Below, piece after piece: positions 27,764 to 36,527 of a stretch of DNA of 64,000 bases (positions within the stretch are counted from its first letter, which is position 1; the number at the start of each line of letters is the position of its first letter). Position numbers and translations under genes: made by a program. The DNA is from Pseudomonas sp. H1h (lineage in GTDB: Bacteria > Pseudomonadota > Gammaproteobacteria > Pseudomonadales > Pseudomonadaceae): positions 1 through 64,000 of the forward strand of contig NZ_AYMJ01000028.1 in the NCBI RefSeq assembly GCF_000633255.1, given 5' to 3'. The notes beneath the pieces were generated by a model that worked only from the letters and a program-made list of their open reading frames with translations, was not told the origin of the DNA and did no database searches.

Positions 27764-27855
27764 CTGCAGGCGTGAGCCTGCTCGCGATTGCAATACATCA
27801 GACACCATCCATTTGACTGACCCACCGCGATCGCGAGCAGGCTCATTCCCGCAGG
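27764..27855. repeat. REPIN, type II (GTGAGCCTGCTCGCGAT)
   Basis: CAGGCGTGAGCCTGCTCGCGAT faces ATCGCGAGCAGGCTCATTCC. The core differs from the type I REP at several places, so this is a second REP family in the same genome. Confidence 0.8.
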
Positions 27856-27878
27856 GCATCGGTTATCACTGAACTGCG

Positions 27879-27923
27879 TTCGGTTTTCCGAACGCGACCT
27901 TCCGGTCAATTCGGATAACCGGA
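27879..27923 (+). promoter_or_regulatory. Two AauR-type binding palindromes upstream of aatJ
   Basis: TTCGG-TTTT-CCGAA (27879-27892) is a perfect inverted repeat. TTCGG-ATAA-CCGGA (27910-27923) is the same with one mismatch, centred 31 bases further on, three helical turns. TTCGG-N4-CCGAA is the AauR target reported in P. putida, as I recall it. They lie about 80-120 bases before the sigma-54 promoter, the normal place for enhancers. Confidence 0.75.
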
Positions 27924-27999
27924 TCAGTTTCAGCCAAAAACACCGACACAAAACTTTAATCACCTTAAAAATCAAGCGATTAGCTGGTAGCAACTGGTC

Positions 28000-28015
28000 T
28001 GGCACGACTCATGCT
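28000..28015 (+). promoter_or_regulatory. Sigma-54 (RpoN) promoter of aatJQMP
   Basis: TGGCACGACTCATGCT has the GG and GC doublets with exactly 10 bases between, as the -24/-12 consensus TGGCACG-N4-TTGCW needs. It lies 115 bases before aatJ and downstream of the AauR palindromes. Confidence 0.8.
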
Positions 28016-28129
28016 CTACACTCTCCGACGAATGCCTGCCGTGCCAACACTTCAGGAGCCGTCAGGCATTCGAAGCACAAAAGGGCCGACGAACTGGCTC
28101 CATAAAAAAAACAATTCGAGGAAAATTTG

Positions 28130-29056
28130 ATGCGCATCGTTCCCCATATCCTGGGCGCAGCCATTGCTGCCGCTCTGATCAGCACACCAGTTTTCGCCGC
28201 CGAACTCACCGGCACCCTGAAGAAAATCAACGATTCGGGCACCATCACGCTCGCTCACCGTGACAGCTCCATCCCGTTTTCCTACATCGCGGATGCTTCC
28301 GGTAAACCCGTGGGCTACTCCCACGACATTCAAGTGGCCATCGTTGAAGCCCTGAAAAAAGACCTGAACAAGCCAGACCTGCAGGTCAAATACAACCTGG
28401 TGACCTCGCAAACCCGTATCCCGCTGATCCAGAACGGCACCGCGGATATCGAGTGCGGCTCCACCACCAACAACGCCGAACGCGCCCAGCAAGTCGACTT
28501 CACCGTCAACATCTTCGAAATCGGCACCCGTCTGCTGGTCAAGAAAGACAAGGATGGCAAGCCGTCCTACGCTGACTTTGCCGATCTGAAAGGCAAAAAC
28601 GTCGTGACCACCGCCGGCACCACGTCCGAGCGCATCATCAAAGCGATGAACGCCGACAAGCAGATGGGCATGAACATCATCTCCGCCAAAGACCACGGCG
28701 AATCCTTCAACATGCTGGAAAGCGGCCGCGCCGTAGCCTTCATGATGGACGACGCCCTGCTGGCCGGTGAAGAAGCCAAGGCCAAGCAGCCGGACGACTG
28801 GGTCATCACCGGTACGCCGCAATCCTTCGAAGCCTACGCGTGCATGGTTCGTAAAGACGATCCGGCTTTCAAGAAAGCTGTCGATGACGCCATCGTCAGC
28901 CTGTACAAGTCTGGCGAGATCAACAAGATCTACAGCAAGTGGTTCGAAAGCGCGATCCCGCCAAAAGGCCTGAACCTCAAATTCCCGATGAGTGACAAGG
29001 TCAAGGATCTGATCGCCAACCCGAGCGACAAGCCGGCGCCTGACGTAAAAATCTGA
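28130..29056 (+). CDS. aatJ: Glutamate/aspartate ABC transporter, periplasmic binding protein
   Basis: Periplasmic solute-binding protein for acidic amino acids. The 308-residue product has a signal peptide ending at STPVFA-AE, then the family-3 binding fold with NGTADIECGSTTNNAERA, the carboxylate-binding signature of the GltI/AatJ group. The ATG at 28130 is preceded by GAGG at 8 bases. First gene of aatJQMP; a hairpin downstream probably lets it be expressed above the permease genes. Confidence 0.94.
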   Translation: MRIVPHILGAAIAAALISTPVFAAELTGTLKKINDSGTITLAHRDSSIPFSYIADASGKPVGYSHDIQVAIVEALKKDLNKPDLQVKYNLVTSQTRIPLIQNGTADIECGSTTNNAERAQQVDFTVNIFEIGTRLLVKKDKDGKPSYADFADLKGKNVVTTAGTTSERIIKAMNADKQMGMNIISAKDHGESFNMLESGRAVAFMMDDALLAGEEAKAKQPDDWVITGTPQSFEAYACMVRKDDPAFKKAVDDAIVSLYKSGEINKIYSKWFESAIPPKGLNLKFPMSDKVKDLIANPSDKPAPDVKI

Positions 29057-29074
29057 TTCCTGACTAACCTTATC

Positions 29075-29187
29075 GCCTGAGGGAGCGACCTTCCCTCAGG
29101 CGTCTGTTACTACCTGCTGGCTTTACTGTGGAACACTCGACCTGGCGGTTTTCGAGCCGATCGCGTGTGCCCGACGTTCAACGTCGG
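29075..29187 (+). other. Two mRNA hairpins between aatJ and aatQ
   Basis: GCCTGAGGGA and TCCCTCAGGC (29075-29101) form a 10-bp stem, and CCGACGTT-C-AACGTCGG (29171-29187) an 8-bp stem. Neither is followed by a T run. Hairpins at this point commonly protect the binding-protein message. Confidence 0.6.
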
Positions 29188-29249
29188 ACGGGAAAGGATC
29201 TTCCCCAAGCGGGTGCTTGTACATCGATCGATTTCGAGGGGAGACCCTA

Positions 29250-29996
29250 ATGAATTACAACTGGGACTGGGGCGTGTTCTTCAAGTCCACCGGCGTTGGC
29301 AGCGAGACGTATCTCGACTGGTACGTCACCGGTTTGGGCTGGACCATTGCCATTGCCATCGTGGCATGGATTATCGCCTTGCTGCTGGGCTCCATTCTGG
29401 GGGTCATGCGCACCGTGCCGAACCGCCTCGTATCAGGCATCGCGACCTGCTACGTCGAACTGTTTCGCAACGTGCCGCTGCTGGTTCAGCTGTTCATCTG
29501 GTACTTCCTGGTGCCCGACCTGCTGCCGCAGAACTTGCAGGACTGGTACAAGCAGGACCTCAACCCGACCACCTCGGCCTACCTGAGCGTTGTCGTGTGC
29601 CTGGGCCTGTTCACCGCCGCCCGTGTCTGCGAGCAGGTGCGCACCGGCATTCAGGCGCTGCCGCGTGGCCAGGAATCCGCTGCCCGCGCCATGGGCTTCA
29701 AGCTGCCACAGATCTACTGGAACGTGCTGCTGCCCCAGGCCTACCGCATCATCATTCCGCCGCTCACCTCCGAATTCCTCAACGTGTTCAAGAACTCCTC
29801 CGTGGCGTCCTTGATCGGCCTGATGGAACTGCTGGCGCAAACCAAACAGACCGCCGAATTCTCGGCCAACCTGTTTGAAGCCTTCACCCTGGCCACGCTG
29901 ATCTACTTCACCCTGAACATGAGCCTGATGTTGCTGATGCGCCTGGTCGAGAAGAAAGTCGCGGTGCCCGGCCTGATCTCCGTGGGGGGTAAATAA
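29250..29996 (+). CDS. aatQ: Glutamate/aspartate ABC transporter permease
   Basis: Inner-membrane permease of 248 residues with about five membrane segments and the EAA loop EQVRTGIQALPRGQESAARA. GAGGGGAGA stands just before the ATG at 29250; the frame is open 11 codons upstream but that stretch covers the ribosome site. It ends in TAATG shared with aatM. Confidence 0.92.
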   Translation: MNYNWDWGVFFKSTGVGSETYLDWYVTGLGWTIAIAIVAWIIALLLGSILGVMRTVPNRLVSGIATCYVELFRNVPLLVQLFIWYFLVPDLLPQNLQDWYKQDLNPTTSAYLSVVVCLGLFTAARVCEQVRTGIQALPRGQESAARAMGFKLPQIYWNVLLPQAYRIIIPPLTSEFLNVFKNSSVASLIGLMELLAQTKQTAEFSANLFEAFTLATLIYFTLNMSLMLLMRLVEKKVAVPGLISVGGK

Positions 29997-30667
29997 TGGA
30001 CTTCGATTTCAGCGGCATCATCCCCGCGATCCCGGGCCTGTGGAACGGCATGGTCATGACCTTGCAGTTGATGGTCATGGGCGTGGTCGGCGGCATCGTG
30101 CTGGGGACCATCCTCGCCCTGATGCGCCTGTCGTCCAGCAAACTGCTGTCGCGCGTGGCCGGCGCCTATGTGAACTACTTCCGTTCGATCCCGCTGCTGC
30201 TGGTGATCACCTGGTTCTACCTGGCGGTACCGTTCGTGCTGCGCTGGATCACCGGAGAAGACACTCCGATCGGTGCGTTCACCTCCTGCGTCGTGGCCTT
30301 CATGATGTTCGAAGCCGCGTACTTCTGCGAAATCGTCCGGGCCGGCGTGCAGTCGATCCCCAAAGGCCAGATGGCCGCGGCGCAAGCGATGGGCATGACC
30401 TACGGCCAGACCATGCGTCTGATCATCCTGCCCCAGGCGTTCCGCAAGATGACCCCGTTGCTGCTGCAACAGTCAATCATCCTGTTCCAGGACACCTCGC
30501 TGGTCTACACCGTGGGCCTGGTGGACTTCCTCAACTCCGCCCGCTCCAGTGGCGACATCATCGGTCGTTCCAACGAGTTCCTGATCTTCGCCGGTGTCGT
30601 CTACTTCATCATCAGCTTTTCCGCCTCGCTGCTGGTCAAGCGTCTGCAAAAAAGGTTCGCCGTATGA
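29996..30667 (+). CDS. aatM: Glutamate/aspartate ABC transporter permease
   Basis: Second permease of the HisMQ-type pair, 223 residues. The EAA loop is EIVRAGVQSIPKGQMAAAQA. Together with AatQ it forms the heterodimeric channel. The start overlaps the aatQ stop by one base (TAATG) and its stop overlaps the aatP start by ATGA. Confidence 0.92.
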   Translation: MDFDFSGIIPAIPGLWNGMVMTLQLMVMGVVGGIVLGTILALMRLSSSKLLSRVAGAYVNYFRSIPLLLVITWFYLAVPFVLRWITGEDTPIGAFTSCVVAFMMFEAAYFCEIVRAGVQSIPKGQMAAAQAMGMTYGQTMRLIILPQAFRKMTPLLLQQSIILFQDTSLVYTVGLVDFLNSARSSGDIIGRSNEFLIFAGVVYFIISFSASLLVKRLQKRFAV

Positions 30668-31398
30668 TCTCTATCAAAAACATCAACAAGTGGTATGGGG
30701 ACTTCCAGGTGCTGACTGATTGCAGCACCGAGGTCAAGAAAGGCGAGGTGATCGTGGTCTGCGGCCCGTCGGGTTCGGGCAAGTCGACCCTGATCAAGTG
30801 CGTCAACGCGCTGGAGCCGTTCCAGAAGGGCGACATCGTCGTCGACGGCACCTCGATTGCCGATTCCAAGACCAACCTGCCGAAACTGCGCTCGCGCGTG
30901 GGCATGGTGTTCCAGCATTTCGAGCTGTTCCCGCACCTGACCATCACCGAAAACCTGACCATCGCGCAGATCAAGGTACTCGGCCGCAGCAAGGAAGAGG
31001 CGACCAGGAAAGGCCTGCAACTGCTCGAGCGCGTAGGTTTGTCGGCGCACGCCCACAAGCATCCGGGGCAACTGTCCGGTGGCCAGCAACAGCGTGTGGC
31101 GATTGCCCGCGCACTGGCCATGGACCCGATCGTCATGCTGTTCGACGAGCCGACCTCGGCGCTGGACCCGGAAATGGTCAACGAAGTGCTCGACGTGATG
31201 GTGCAACTGGCCCACGAAGGCATGACCATGATGTGCGTGACCCACGAAATGGGCTTTGCGCGCAAAGTGGCCGACCGCGTGATCTTCATGGACGCCGGCA
31301 AGATCATCGAAGACTGCCCGAAAGAGGAGTTCTTCGGCGACATCAGCGCCCGCTCCGAACGTGCGCAGCATTTCCTCGAGAAAATCCTGCAGCACTAA
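30664..31398 (+). CDS. aatP: Glutamate/aspartate ABC transporter ATPase
   Basis: ATPase of 244 residues that powers AatQM. Walker A GPSGSGKST (34-42), Q-loop VFQHFELFPH, signature LSGGQQQR, Walker B IVMLFDEPTSALDPEM and switch His in VTHEMGFA. The polar amino-acid subfamily is clear. The ATG at 30664 is coupled to aatM; a long open frame upstream in the same phase runs antiphase through aatM and is not coding. Confidence 0.95.
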   Translation: MISIKNINKWYGDFQVLTDCSTEVKKGEVIVVCGPSGSGKSTLIKCVNALEPFQKGDIVVDGTSIADSKTNLPKLRSRVGMVFQHFELFPHLTITENLTIAQIKVLGRSKEEATRKGLQLLERVGLSAHAHKHPGQLSGGQQQRVAIARALAMDPIVMLFDEPTSALDPEMVNEVLDVMVQLAHEGMTMMCVTHEMGFARKVADRVIFMDAGKIIEDCPKEEFFGDISARSERAQHFLEKILQH

Positions 31399-31421
31399 AA
31401 GCAACACACTGCTCCCCAACT

Positions 31422-31507
31422 GTGGGAGCGGGCTTGCTCGCGAAGAAGCCGGCACTTTCAACTGCGTTGACTGATCCAGCGCTATCGCGAGCAAGCCCGT
31501 TCCCGCA
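31422..31507. repeat. REPIN, type I
   Basis: GTGGGAGCGGGCTTGCTCGC facing GCGAGCAAGCCCGTTCCCGC, in the spacer between aatP and the sensor gene. Confidence 0.85.
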
Positions 31508-31561
31508 TTGGATCAATGATGATCCTGAGATTTGTGTTGTGGTTGACCCAAGGCAACTGTG

Positions 31562-33463
31562 ATGAAATGCGACCCCAATCTCTATCGCGCAGCGCCGCCA
31601 TCACTTGCCGTGAAGCCCCGTCTGATTCGCCATCTGTTCCTGCCGCCACTGATCATCGTGCTGATGATCGGACTGGGTTACGCCGGCTTCTGGACCAGTG
31701 AACACTTCGGCATCCGCAGCCTCAGCGAAAGCGGCCAGCGCCAGCTGGAACTGCATGCGCGCACGGTCGAAAGCGAGATCAGCAAATACACCTACCTGCC
31801 CAGCCTGCTGGAACTGGAAACCAGTGTCCCGCAACTGCTGGCCGACCCGACCCCGGAACACCGGCAAACGGTCAACGCTTACCTCGAAGGCCTGAACCGG
31901 CGCAGCCGCAGTCGGGCGATCTACGTGATGGACACCACCGGCCGCGTGATGGCCACCAGCAACTGGCGCGACGTCGACAGTTATCTGGGTGAAGACCTGT
32001 CCTTTCGCGCCTATTTCCAGAAAGCCGTGCGCGGCGAACCCGGGCGTTTCTACGGGATCGGCAGCACCAGCGGCGAACCCGGTTACTACCTGGCCCATGG
32101 CCTGGAAGAACACGGCAAGATCATCGGCGTCGCCGTGGTCAAGGTGCGTCTCGAAGCGCTGGAGGAACGCTGGCAACGGGCGCGCCTGGAAGCCTTCGTC
32201 AGCGACGAGAACGGCATCATCATTCTTTCCAGTGATCCGGCGCGGCGCCTCAAATCCGTCGTACCGCTGAGCGACGAGACCAAGGAAAAACTCGCCCGCA
32301 GCCTGCAGTACTACTGGTTCCCGCTCAACGAACTGCAACCGCTGGCTCGCGAGACCCTGGCCGAAGGCGTGGAGAAACTGACCTTCCCCGCCAACAGCGA
32401 ACTGAGCACCGACGACGACAGCATCAGCTATCTGGCGCAGACTCGGCCGCTGAGTGACACACCGTGGAATTTCACCCTGCTCACGCCGTTGCAGGACTTG
32501 CGACGCGAGGCGATCAACCAAGGCATTCTGGTGTCGGTCGCCTTCGCCCTGGTGGCGTTCCTGCTGATCGCCTGGAACGAGCGGCGCAAGGTCATCGCCA
32601 CCCGCCTCGCCGCCCGCGAAGCCCTGCAGGAAGCCAACAATCAACTGGAGCGTCGGATTACCGAACGCACCACCGACCTGCGCGCCAGCAACGAACGCCT
32701 CAAGAGTCAGATTCGCGAGCGGCGCCAGGCCGAGGAAACCCTGCGCCGCGCCCAGGATGAACTGGTGCAGGCCGGCAAACTCGCGGCCATCGGCCAGATG
32801 TCGACCAGCATTGCCCATGAATTGAACCAGCCGCTGGCGGCGATGCGCACGCTGTCGGGCAACACCATTCGTTTCCTCGAACGCGGTCAGCTCGACATCG
32901 CCAGCACCAACCTCAAGACCATCAACGACCTGATCGACCGCATGGGCCGGATCACCGCCAGCCTGCGCTCGTTCGCCCGGCGCGGTGACGACAAGGGCCA
33001 GGCCAGTCTCGGCAAAGCGGTGGAGGCGGCGCTGCAATTGCTCGGGGCGCGGGTGGACAGCATGGCGCTGCAGTTGCATCGGCAGTTCATCGACGTGCAG
33101 GTGCAGATCGACCAGACTCGCCTCGAGCAGATTCTGGTCAACCTGATCGGCAACGCCCTCGACGCCATGCAGGCGCAACCCTCGCCGCAGTTGTGGCTGG
33201 AAGGTGAAGAGTTCAACGGCAAATATCGCCTGCGAGTGCGTGACAACGGCCACGGCGTCGATGCCGAAGCGCGCAAGCACCTGTTCGAACCGTTCTTCAC
33301 CACCAAACCCGGCGAACAGGGTCTGGGCCTCGGCCTGACCCTCTCCGCCAGCCTCGCTGCCGCCACCGGCGGCCACCTGGGTGTAGAACACCCGGCCAGC
33401 GGTGGCACCACCTTCGTCCTCAGTTTACCGTTGGTAAGCCCTATTCCTGCCGAGCCAATATGA
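31562..33463 (+). CDS. aauS: DctB-family sensor histidine kinase for acidic amino acids
   Basis: Membrane sensor of 633 residues. Membrane helices near residues 27-46 and about 320-338 enclose a periplasmic double-PAS (dCache) ligand domain. A coiled coil follows, then the H-box SIAHELNQPLAA, the N-box VNLIGNALDAM, and G-boxes ending at GTTFVLSLPL. Adjacent to aatJQMP and coupled to aauR by ATGA, it matches AauS, the acidic amino-acid sensor of Pseudomonas. A GTG one codon upstream could also start it. Confidence 0.9.
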   Translation: MKCDPNLYRAAPPSLAVKPRLIRHLFLPPLIIVLMIGLGYAGFWTSEHFGIRSLSESGQRQLELHARTVESEISKYTYLPSLLELETSVPQLLADPTPEHRQTVNAYLEGLNRRSRSRAIYVMDTTGRVMATSNWRDVDSYLGEDLSFRAYFQKAVRGEPGRFYGIGSTSGEPGYYLAHGLEEHGKIIGVAVVKVRLEALEERWQRARLEAFVSDENGIIILSSDPARRLKSVVPLSDETKEKLARSLQYYWFPLNELQPLARETLAEGVEKLTFPANSELSTDDDSISYLAQTRPLSDTPWNFTLLTPLQDLRREAINQGILVSVAFALVAFLLIAWNERRKVIATRLAAREALQEANNQLERRITERTTDLRASNERLKSQIRERRQAEETLRRAQDELVQAGKLAAIGQMSTSIAHELNQPLAAMRTLSGNTIRFLERGQLDIASTNLKTINDLIDRMGRITASLRSFARRGDDKGQASLGKAVEAALQLLGARVDSMALQLHRQFIDVQVQIDQTRLEQILVNLIGNALDAMQAQPSPQLWLEGEEFNGKYRLRVRDNGHGVDAEARKHLFEPFFTTKPGEQGLGLGLTLSASLAAATGGHLGVEHPASGGTTFVLSLPLVSPIPAEPI

Positions 33464-34788
33464 ACCACGACCTTAGTGTGCTGATCGTCGAAGACGACCC
33501 CCATGTGCTGCTCGGCTGTCAGCAGGCACTGACCCTGGAAGACATCCCCTGCATCGGCGTCGGCAGTGCCGAAGAAGCGCTGGAGCGGGTCGGCGACAAC
33601 TTCGCCGGCATTGTCATCAGCGACATCCGTCTGCCCGGCATCGATGGCCTGGAACTGCTGACCCGCCTCAAGCAACGCGACCGCAGCCTGCCGGTGGTGT
33701 TGATCACCGGCCACGGCGACATCTCCATGGCCGTCGGCGCGATGCAGAAAGGCGCGTACGACTTCATGGAAAAACCCTTCTCGCCTGAGCGTCTGGTGGA
33801 CGTGGCCCGGCGTGCGCTGGAGCAGCGCAGCCTCGCCCGGGAAGTCTCCTCGCTGCGGCGACAACTGGCCGAACGCGATTCTCTTGAGGGCCGCATCATC
33901 GGCCGTTCGCCAGCGATGCAGAACCTGCGCGAGCTGATTGCCAACGTCGCCGACACCTCGGCCAACGTGCTGATCGAAGGCGAAACCGGCACCGGCAAGG
34001 AACTGGTCGCGCGTTGCCTGCACGACTTCAGCCGCCGCCACACCAAGCAGTTCGTCGCGCTGAACTGCGGCGGCCTGCCGGAAAACCTCTTCGAAAGCGA
34101 GATCTTCGGCCACGAGGCCAACGCCTTCACTGGCGCTGGCAAGCGGCGCATCGGCAAGATCGAACACGCCGACGGCGGCACGCTGTTCCTCGACGAAGTG
34201 GAAAGCATGCCGCTGCCGTTGCAGATCAAATTGCTGCGCGTCTTGCAGGAACGCACCCTCGAACGCCTCGGTTCGAACCAGAGCGTGGCGGTGGATTGCC
34301 GAGTGATTGCAGCGACCAAGTCCGACCTCGACGAGGCGAGCAAGGCCGGTGAGTTCCGTAGCGACTTGTACTACCGCCTCAACGTGGTAACCCTGGAATT
34401 ACCGCCACTGCGCGAGCGTCGCGAAGACATCCTGCAGCTGTTCGAACACTTTACCCAGCAGTCGGCGCTGCGTTTCGACCGGGTGTTGCCGGATCTGGAC
34501 AACCAGACCCTGTCGAACCTGATGAGCCACGATTGGCCGGGCAACGTGCGTGAACTGCGCAACGTCGCCGAGCGCTTCGCCCTTGGCCTGCCAGCGTTCA
34601 AGAAATCCGGCGCCAGCAGTGGCGGCCAGGGCCTGGCGTTCGCCGAAGCGGTGGAAGCGTTCGAGCGCAATCTGCTCAACGACGCCCTGCAGCGCAGCGG
34701 CGGCAACCTGACTCAGGCCAGCCTGGAACTGGGCATGGCCAAGACCACGCTGTTCGACAAAGTGAAAAAGTACGGGTTGAGCCACTGA
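33460..34788 (+). CDS. aauR: Sigma-54-dependent response regulator
   Basis: NtrC/DctD-type activator of 442 residues. Receiver domain with phosphoacceptor Asp55 in VISDIRLPG; AAA+ domain with Walker A GETGTGKE and the sigma-54 contact loop AFTGA; Walker B GGTLFLDEVES; C-terminal Fis-type helix with LTQASLELGMAKTTLFDKVKK. Its likely targets are the two palindromes before the aatJ RpoN promoter. Overlaps aauS and glpM. Confidence 0.93.
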   Translation: MNHDLSVLIVEDDPHVLLGCQQALTLEDIPCIGVGSAEEALERVGDNFAGIVISDIRLPGIDGLELLTRLKQRDRSLPVVLITGHGDISMAVGAMQKGAYDFMEKPFSPERLVDVARRALEQRSLAREVSSLRRQLAERDSLEGRIIGRSPAMQNLRELIANVADTSANVLIEGETGTGKELVARCLHDFSRRHTKQFVALNCGGLPENLFESEIFGHEANAFTGAGKRRIGKIEHADGGTLFLDEVESMPLPLQIKLLRVLQERTLERLGSNQSVAVDCRVIAATKSDLDEASKAGEFRSDLYYRLNVVTLELPPLRERREDILQLFEHFTQQSALRFDRVLPDLDNQTLSNLMSHDWPGNVRELRNVAERFALGLPAFKKSGASSGGQGLAFAEAVEAFERNLLNDALQRSGGNLTQASLELGMAKTTLFDKVKKYGLSH

Positions 34789-35126
34789 TGGATCTGATTC
34801 TCAAAGCCGCCCTTGGCGCGGCAGTGGTGGTGATTCTCGCCGCGCTGTCGAAAACCCGAAACTATTACATCGCCGGGCTGGTGCCGCTGTTTCCGACCTT
34901 TGCCCTGATCGCCCACTACATCGTCGGCAAGAGCCGCTCGATCGACGATCTGAAGGCGACCATCGTGTTTGGCATGTGGTCGATCATTCCGTACTTCATC
35001 TATCTGGCGACGCTGTACGTGATGGTTGACCGGATGCGGCTGGAGGCCTCACTCGCGGTGGCGGTTGTCGCTTGGTTGATCGCGGCAACCGTGCTGGTCT
35101 CGGTCTGGGTACGCCTGCACGCCTGA
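34788..35126 (+). CDS. glpM: GlpM-family membrane protein
   Basis: A 112-residue protein with four hydrophobic segments. The family was named from P. aeruginosa, where glpM lies beside glpD and affects alginate production; its molecular job is unknown. Here it starts on the last base of the aauR stop (TGATG), so it is coupled to the aau operon. Relative to P. aeruginosa the aat-aau block sits between glpD and glpM. Confidence 0.75.
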   Translation: MDLILKAALGAAVVVILAALSKTRNYYIAGLVPLFPTFALIAHYIVGKSRSIDDLKATIVFGMWSIIPYFIYLATLYVMVDRMRLEASLAVAVVAWLIAATVLVSVWVRLHA

Positions 35127-35235
35127 AGCAGCGGCTGGCCCGTCCCTTGCATTTACCCCCAAAGCCCTGCCCGGCTGGCGCTCATGATCGATGAGGCCGG
35201 TGTCTGGCAGGGTCTGCCAAGGGTGAATAGCGACC

Positions 35236-36156
35236 TTGAACATTTTAGATCTCGACCACAGCCTGACTGCCCAGGCGCCCATTGCGCGACTGCTCGACAG
35301 TGGCCGTGCCAAACGCCTGGACCTGCTCGACCTCGGCCCGAAACTCAGGCTCTGGTCCAGCGAACGCACCTGGCGGCGTTTTGCCGAACGCTTGCAGCAA
35401 CGGCCGCGGCACAGCGGCCCGACGCCGGAAATCTTCTTCGTCGGCTCCGGTGATTATCATCACCTGACCCCGGCGTTTCTCACCGACCTGCCCGAGCCGG
35501 TCAGCCTGATCCACTTCGACAACCACCCCGACTGGGTGCGTTTCGCGCCGCGCCGGCATTGCGGTTCATGGGTCAATCAGGCGCTGAAACTGCCGAACAT
35601 CCGCCGCATCGTGACCCTGGGCCCCTGCAGCGATGACCTGCAAAACCCGCAGTTGAAGGGCGCTAACCTCGCGGCCCTCAGACGTGGGGTTCTGCAGCTG
35701 TTTCCGTGGCAGCACGCGCCCTCCAAAGTCTGGGGACGCATCGGTGACGGCGCCGGGCATGCACAGCAGGAAAACATGCTGCACTGGCACAACCTGTCGC
35801 AAGTAGACTGGCCCCGGTTCCTCGACAACATGATTGCCAGCCTGCCGACCGATGCGGTGTGGATCACCATCGACAAAGACGTGCTCGCCAGCGAAGACGC
35901 CGCGACCAATTGGGATCAGGGCGGCATGCGCCTGAGCCATATGCTCCAGGCCCTGCGCGCGCTGGCGGCGAGCAAGCGCATCATCGGCATCGACATCTGC
36001 GGCGAGTACGCCCGACCGGCCTTCAGCAACCTGCTCAAACGCTGGGAGGCGAAGACCGACCAGCCACCGGCCGAGCGCTGGAGCGACGCCGATATCCTGC
36101 GCAATTCGGCGACCAATCAAGCCTTGATCGAGCTGTTCGAGGAGCTGTTTCCATGA
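35236..36156 (+). CDS. Ureohydrolase-fold (arginase-like) protein
   Basis: A 306-residue protein with the remains of arginase metal motifs: FVGSGDYHHLTP in place of GGDH, LIHFDNHPDW (Asp-x-His-x-Asp), and WITIDKDVL (Asp-x-Asp). The spacing fits the arginase/agmatinase fold, but the sequences around them are unusual, so substrate cannot be given. The start appears to be TTG at 35236, with AGGG 12 bases upstream; no ATG or GTG is available near. It overlaps the next gene by ATGA, suggesting a job together with the small transporters. Confidence 0.7.
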   Translation: MNILDLDHSLTAQAPIARLLDSGRAKRLDLLDLGPKLRLWSSERTWRRFAERLQQRPRHSGPTPEIFFVGSGDYHHLTPAFLTDLPEPVSLIHFDNHPDWVRFAPRRHCGSWVNQALKLPNIRRIVTLGPCSDDLQNPQLKGANLAALRRGVLQLFPWQHAPSKVWGRIGDGAGHAQQENMLHWHNLSQVDWPRFLDNMIASLPTDAVWITIDKDVLASEDAATNWDQGGMRLSHMLQALRALAASKRIIGIDICGEYARPAFSNLLKRWEAKTDQPPAERWSDADILRNSATNQALIELFEELFP

Positions 36157-36527
36157 CGTTCACCGTGATTGTGCTGGTCGCCCTGTCCATCGTTCTGGAC
36201 GTGGTTGGCCAGCTCTGTTTCAAACTGGGCCTGGACCGGATACCGGAGCTGGAAGGTGGTTTTCGCCTTCAGCTTTTCTGGGGTCAGGTGTTCAACGCGC
36301 CGCTGCTGTGGGCCGGGATCGGTGCTTACGCTGTGGAGTTTTTCGTCTGGCTCGCAGCCCTGTCGCGGGCACCGCTGAGCCTGCTGTTTCCGGCAGCGGC
36401 ACTGGCTTATTGCGGTGTGGTGCTGGCAGGCAAACTGGTGCTCGGTGAAACCGTCAGCCGGCGGCGCTGGATGGGCACTCTGGTGATTACGGCGGGCGTC
36501 ATGCTCGTGTGTGCCGGCCATGTCTGA
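36153..36527 (+). CDS. Small DMT/EamA-type transporter subunit
   Basis: A 124-residue protein with four membrane helices, like one half of an EamA transporter and similar in plan to SMR proteins and ArnE. FPAAALAYCGVVLAGKLVLGE is cut from the typical second-half motif. It overlaps the next gene of the same type, and the two probably form a heterodimer. Substrate unknown; the upstream ureohydrolase-like enzyme is a contextual hint only. Confidence 0.72.
   Translation: MTFTVIVLVALSIVLDVVGQLCFKLGLDRIPELEGGFRLQLFWGQVFNAPLLWAGIGAYAVEFFVWLAALSRAPLSLLFPAAALAYCGVVLAGKLVLGETVSRRRWMGTLVITAGVMLVCAGHV

Noticed and set aside
31601..33391. Open frame of 596 codons opposite the aauS kinase gene
   Set aside because: Antisense shadow of a clear histidine kinase, with no domain of its own.
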